Below, piece by piece: positions 5,501 to 5,872 of a stretch of 5,872 bases of DNA; the stretch's first letter is position 1, and each line of letters begins with the position of its first letter. Made by a program: the position numbers and the translations under genes. Origin of the DNA: Prevotellaceae bacterium (GTDB taxonomy: Bacteria > Bacteroidota > Bacteroidia > Bacteroidales > UBA932); NCBI GenBank assembly GCA_031287815.1, contig JAITSM010000054.1:1-5872 (forward strand), in the 5' to 3' direction. The notes under the pieces were generated by a model. The model did not search any database and was not told where the DNA came from. It was given only the letters and a program-made list of their open reading frames with translations.

Positions 5501-5523
5501 TAAAAACGCCCCCTTTCGGAGGC
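5501..5523 (-). terminator. Rho-independent terminator on the - strand
   Basis: On the - strand GCCTCC (5523-5518), loop GAAA (5517-5514) and GGGGGC (5513-5508) form a 6-bp GC-rich stem with one U-G pair and a GAAA tetraloop. It is followed by GTTTTTA (5507-5501). This implies - strand transcription entering from the right, yet I find no convincing - strand gene between 5524 and 5872. It would also shield the promoter-like site at 5425-5432 from upstream readthrough. Confidence 0.6.
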
Positions 5524-5624
5524 ATAAAGATTCAAAGCTACCACAAAATTTCAAAGAATGCAATCAAGTCACAACTCACAAAAATAGCGGCGCGTCGAAA
5601 CAAACCCGCCGGAAGTATTGGATA

Positions 5625-5768
5625 ATGACGGACTGGAAAGGCGACCCGATGATGATGACCTCCGCCTTGAAAGACGAATTAAAGCGCAAGGGGTGGTACA
5701 CAAAACGAGTGGACGCTATGGCGCTTGACAGGGAGTGCGTGTGGAATACCGACAATATTTATAGTTGA
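5625..5768 (+). CDS. Small hypothetical protein, 47 aa, unrecognised
   Basis: ATG at 5625 to TGA at 5766-5768 encodes MTDWKGDPMMMTSALKDEL, a basic middle (KRKGWYTKRVDAM) and the end ALDRECVWNTDNIYS. The composition (four W/Y-containing polar stretches, mixed charge, no low complexity) looks like real protein rather than chance translation. The frame is open upstream to about 5499, and the residues RRKYWI precede the ATG. It could therefore be the C-terminal remnant of a longer gene or have a non-ATG start. I see no + strand TAnnTTTG box ahead of it and no recognised family. It ends 68 bases before the antitoxin start. Confidence 0.45.
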   Translation: MTDWKGDPMMMTSALKDELKRKGWYTKRVDAMALDRECVWNTDNIYS

Positions 5769-5772
5769 GGGG

Positions 5773-5816
5773 TTGGGATTCTAAAAAAAACCGTATCTTT
5801 GTACCGAAATGGTACA
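5773..5816 (+). promoter_or_regulatory. Promoter and palindromic operator of the antitoxin gene
   Basis: TATCTTTG (5794-5801) matches the Bacteroidetes -7 box. TTG at 5773-5775 lies 18 bases upstream, within the usual -33 spacing. A perfect inverted repeat, TGTACC (5800-5805) and GGTACA (5811-5816) around GAAAT, overlaps the box end and the expected transcription start. YefM-type antitoxins are known to repress their own operon through palindromes with a TGTACA core, so this is a likely autoregulatory operator. Confidence 0.7.
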
Positions 5817-5835
5817 CGATTAAAATTTATAAGTT

Positions 5836-5872
5836 ATGTTAATTATTAGCAGTAGGGAGTTCCGGAATAACC
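5836..5872 (+). CDS. Phd/YefM-type antitoxin, first 12 codons (3' truncated by window)
   Basis: The ATG at 5836 begins MLIISSREFRNN, which closely resembles the N-terminus of Bacteroidetes Phd/YefM antitoxins (short strand, then S-REFR-NQ helix start) as I remember them. This part belongs to the DNA-binding fold that recognises the operon's own palindrome. A fitting palindrome overlaps the promoter 20 bases upstream. A RelE/YoeB-type toxin gene would be expected just past the window edge. Only 12 codons are visible, so the family call rests on a short motif plus the operator. Confidence 0.7.
   Translation, partial: MLIISSREFRNN

Larger units (their letters stand above)
5321..5872. mobile_element. 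Terminal segment of an element integrated at tRNA-Arg(CCG)
   Basis: Everything to the right of the tRNA fragment is inferred to be element DNA, because the scar's truncated side faces right. The first 300 bases (5321-5624) are AT-rich and hold no convincing gene. They contain direct repeats at 5376-5395, a - strand promoter-like palindrome at 5419-5434, an AT hairpin at 5459-5477 and a - strand terminator at 5501-5523. Then come a 47-codon + strand ORF and the start of an antitoxin gene. No integrase is visible in the window, so the type of element (phage, conjugative element or island) cannot be told. Confidence 0.65.

Noticed and set aside
5533..5563. - strand promoter TTG-N20-TAGCTTTG
   Set aside because: Both boxes fit, but transcription would start only a few bases before the terminator at 5523-5501, so no useful RNA would result; probably chance.

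Overview
The window looks like a Bacteroidetes (probably Bacteroidales) chromosome with one end of an integrated element at its right edge. The grounds are two DUF5723-type outer-membrane barrel proteins, a Bacteroidetes-style surface lipoprotein, starts without Shine-Dalgarno sequences, and TAnnTTTG -7 boxes. I cannot name the species.

Positions 1-92 hold the last 29 codons of a + strand gene, which converges on the - strand genes to its right. Positions 93-284 between them hold a good + strand terminator, a 50-bp imperfect palindrome and tandem 7-bp words.

Positions 285-5251 hold four - strand genes, read right to left: a DUF5723 barrel protein (425 aa), a UPF0316 (DUF5698 plus DUF2179) membrane protein, a large lipoprotein (519 aa) and a second DUF5723 barrel protein (440 aa). 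I see no good promoter inside the block, so it may be one transcription unit. Both barrel proteins and the lipoprotein carry export signals, which suggests an envelope system built around two paralogous barrels. Its function is unknown.

The spacers are unusual. At each gene 3' end that is followed by a spacer (four of four), an array of 7-bp words starts at, over, or a few bases after the stop codon. The word differs from site to site. One spacer also has 8-bp and 17-bp tandem units. All unit lengths (7, 8, 17) are not multiples of 3, and most units contain a stop triplet on the gene's sense strand.

Positions 5270-5320 are the 3' part of a tRNA-Arg(CCG) gene on the - strand, lacking its acceptor 5' strand and D arm. 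This is the expected scar of an element integrated into a tRNA gene, with chromosome to the left and element to the right. The element end (5321-5872) is AT-rich. It holds short direct repeats, a - strand promoter-like site facing the chromosome, a - strand terminator, a 47-codon orphan ORF, and a promoter with a palindromic operator ahead of the first 12 codons of a Phd/YefM-type antitoxin, so a toxin-antitoxin module probably continues past the window.
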